Source: a bacterium (GTDB lineage Bacteria; Gemmatimonadota; Gemmatimonadetes; Gemmatimonadales; Gemmatimonadaceae). From it: a stretch of DNA of 6,452 nt. Location of the stretch: the NCBI GenBank assembly GCA_021802745.1, contig JAJZRK010000185.1, forward strand, positions 1-6,452, given 5' to 3'. Below are positions 6,244-6,452 of this stretch, piece by piece. A model generated the notes under the pieces. That model ran no database searches. It saw nothing but the letters and a program-made list of their open reading frames with translations, and was not told the origin of the DNA. The translations under genes were made by a program, and so were the position numbers. How positions within the stretch are numbered: position 1 is the first letter of the stretch; each line of letters begins with the position of its first letter.

Positions 6244-6277
6244 GCGCGGTCTCGCCGGCCGAGGGGCCCTCAGTAGG

Positions 6278-6330
6278 GGGCGCTGAAGGCGCCCAGCCAG
6301 CGGAACTTCTTGGCAGAAGCCCGCGAAGTT
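6278..6330. repeat. Run of short hairpins near the right edge
   Basis: Three short perfect stems lie close together: GGGCGC/GCGCCC (6278-6283 with 6289-6294, 5-nt loop), CTTCT/AGAAG (6306-6310 with 6315-6319, 4-nt loop) and the alternative outer pair AACTTC/GAAGTT (6304-6309 with 6325-6330). The 8-bp palindrome CGCTAGCG follows at 6334-6341. Their density exceeds that in the rest of the intergenic DNA here, but each is individually short. Confidence 0.4.
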
Positions 6331-6452
6331 TTGCGCTAGCGAGCATCGGTAGGCACCCCATCCGACTCGCGGCACTGAGGTACCAGAAGGCGAAGAGCCC
6401 GGCTAACCTCAATCGGCTCCGTGATGCCGTCCTTGACACACTGGAGGCACAC

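Larger units (their letters stand above)
6075..6452 (+). other. Open frame running off the right edge, doubtful coding status
   Basis: From an ATG at 6075 this frame is open for 126 codons to the window end. The first dozen codons are simply the complement of the tRNA half, so that start is an artefact. The middle is low-complexity and reads unlike a folded protein. The last 30 or so codons (from about 6351) read more like protein, with a Leu/Arg/Ala-rich helix-like segment containing NLNRLRDAVLDTLEAH, but no start codon with a Shine-Dalgarno lies nearby. It may be the beginning of a gene in the flanking element, or chance openness. Confidence 0.2.
6114..6452. other. Repeat-rich, lower-GC segment beyond the tRNA break
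   Basis: No recognisable gene lies in these 339 bases. Hand counting gives 53% G+C for 6141-6240, visibly below the glg genes (for example about 77% in 3601-3660). The segment holds several hairpins and a tandem repeat. At the very edge GGAGG (6443-6447) could be the Shine-Dalgarno of a gene starting just outside the window, and a TTGACA lies at 6433-6438 without a visible partner. Composition and structure fit the non-coding end of an integrated element; this is inference. Confidence 0.4.

Noticed and set aside
6067..6260. Complete tRNA-Gly with unusual D arm or an intron
   Set aside because: No strand complementary to the acceptor CGCCCGC and no D arm could be found on the 5' side within about 150 nt, and the anticodon loop itself is uninterrupted.
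6058..6276. 72-codon plus-strand frame
   Set aside because: Its start is the complement of the tRNA half (WDSNP-type shadow) and the rest is Arg/Pro-rich without structure.
6191..6341. Integron attC site or CRISPR repeats
   Set aside because: No matching RYYYAAC/GTTRRRY pair frames the hairpins, and only one two-copy 10-bp repeat is present with no spacers.
5696..6439. 247-codon minus-strand open frame
   Set aside because: It runs through the complement of the membrane gene and the sense strand of the tRNA half; VVGSSPIAR within it is the usual translation of a tRNA T-arm region.

Overview
High-GC bacterial DNA whose main content is a glycogen-metabolism block. On the minus strand, in transcription order, lie an alpha-glucan (glycogen) phosphorylase of the short DUF3417-containing type (glgP, 4380-2227), a GT5 glycogen synthase with a long N-terminal extension (glgA, 1972-329), and the first 53 codons of a further gene cut by the left edge (160-1). 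Divergent from glgP, on the plus strand, are a small two-CBS-domain protein (4579-5025) and a polytopic membrane protein (5140-6022) whose frame is broken at a run of nine G.

The two glg genes cover opposite arms of glycogen turnover: GlgA extends alpha-1,4-glucan from ADP-glucose, and GlgP releases glucose-1-phosphate from it. No GlgC, branching or debranching enzyme is visible, so these must lie elsewhere. A paired-CBS protein transcribed away from the cluster could sense adenine nucleotides, but its partner cannot be read from the sequence.

The right end differs. After the membrane gene comes an 11-bp perfect hairpin, then the 3' half only (anticodon arm to acceptor) of a minus-strand tRNA-Gly(CCC). 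Homology stops just 5' of the anticodon stem. The sequence beyond is lower in GC (about 53% by hand count over 6141-6240), rich in short inverted and tandem repeats, and holds no recognisable gene. A displaced 3' tRNA half is what integration of a tRNA-targeting element leaves at its far end. By that reading, 1 to about 6113 is chromosome and the right edge is the end of an integrated element; a misassembly or degenerate tRNA copy is the alternative.

The organism cannot be fixed from this window. The high GC, the GlgP type, the GlgA/GlgP pairing and a tRNA 3' end without encoded CCA suit an environmental lineage such as Gemmatimonadota or a similar high-GC phylum; this is a weak inference. 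I found no complete undescribed system; the best leads are the tRNA-half junction and the G-tract frameshift.
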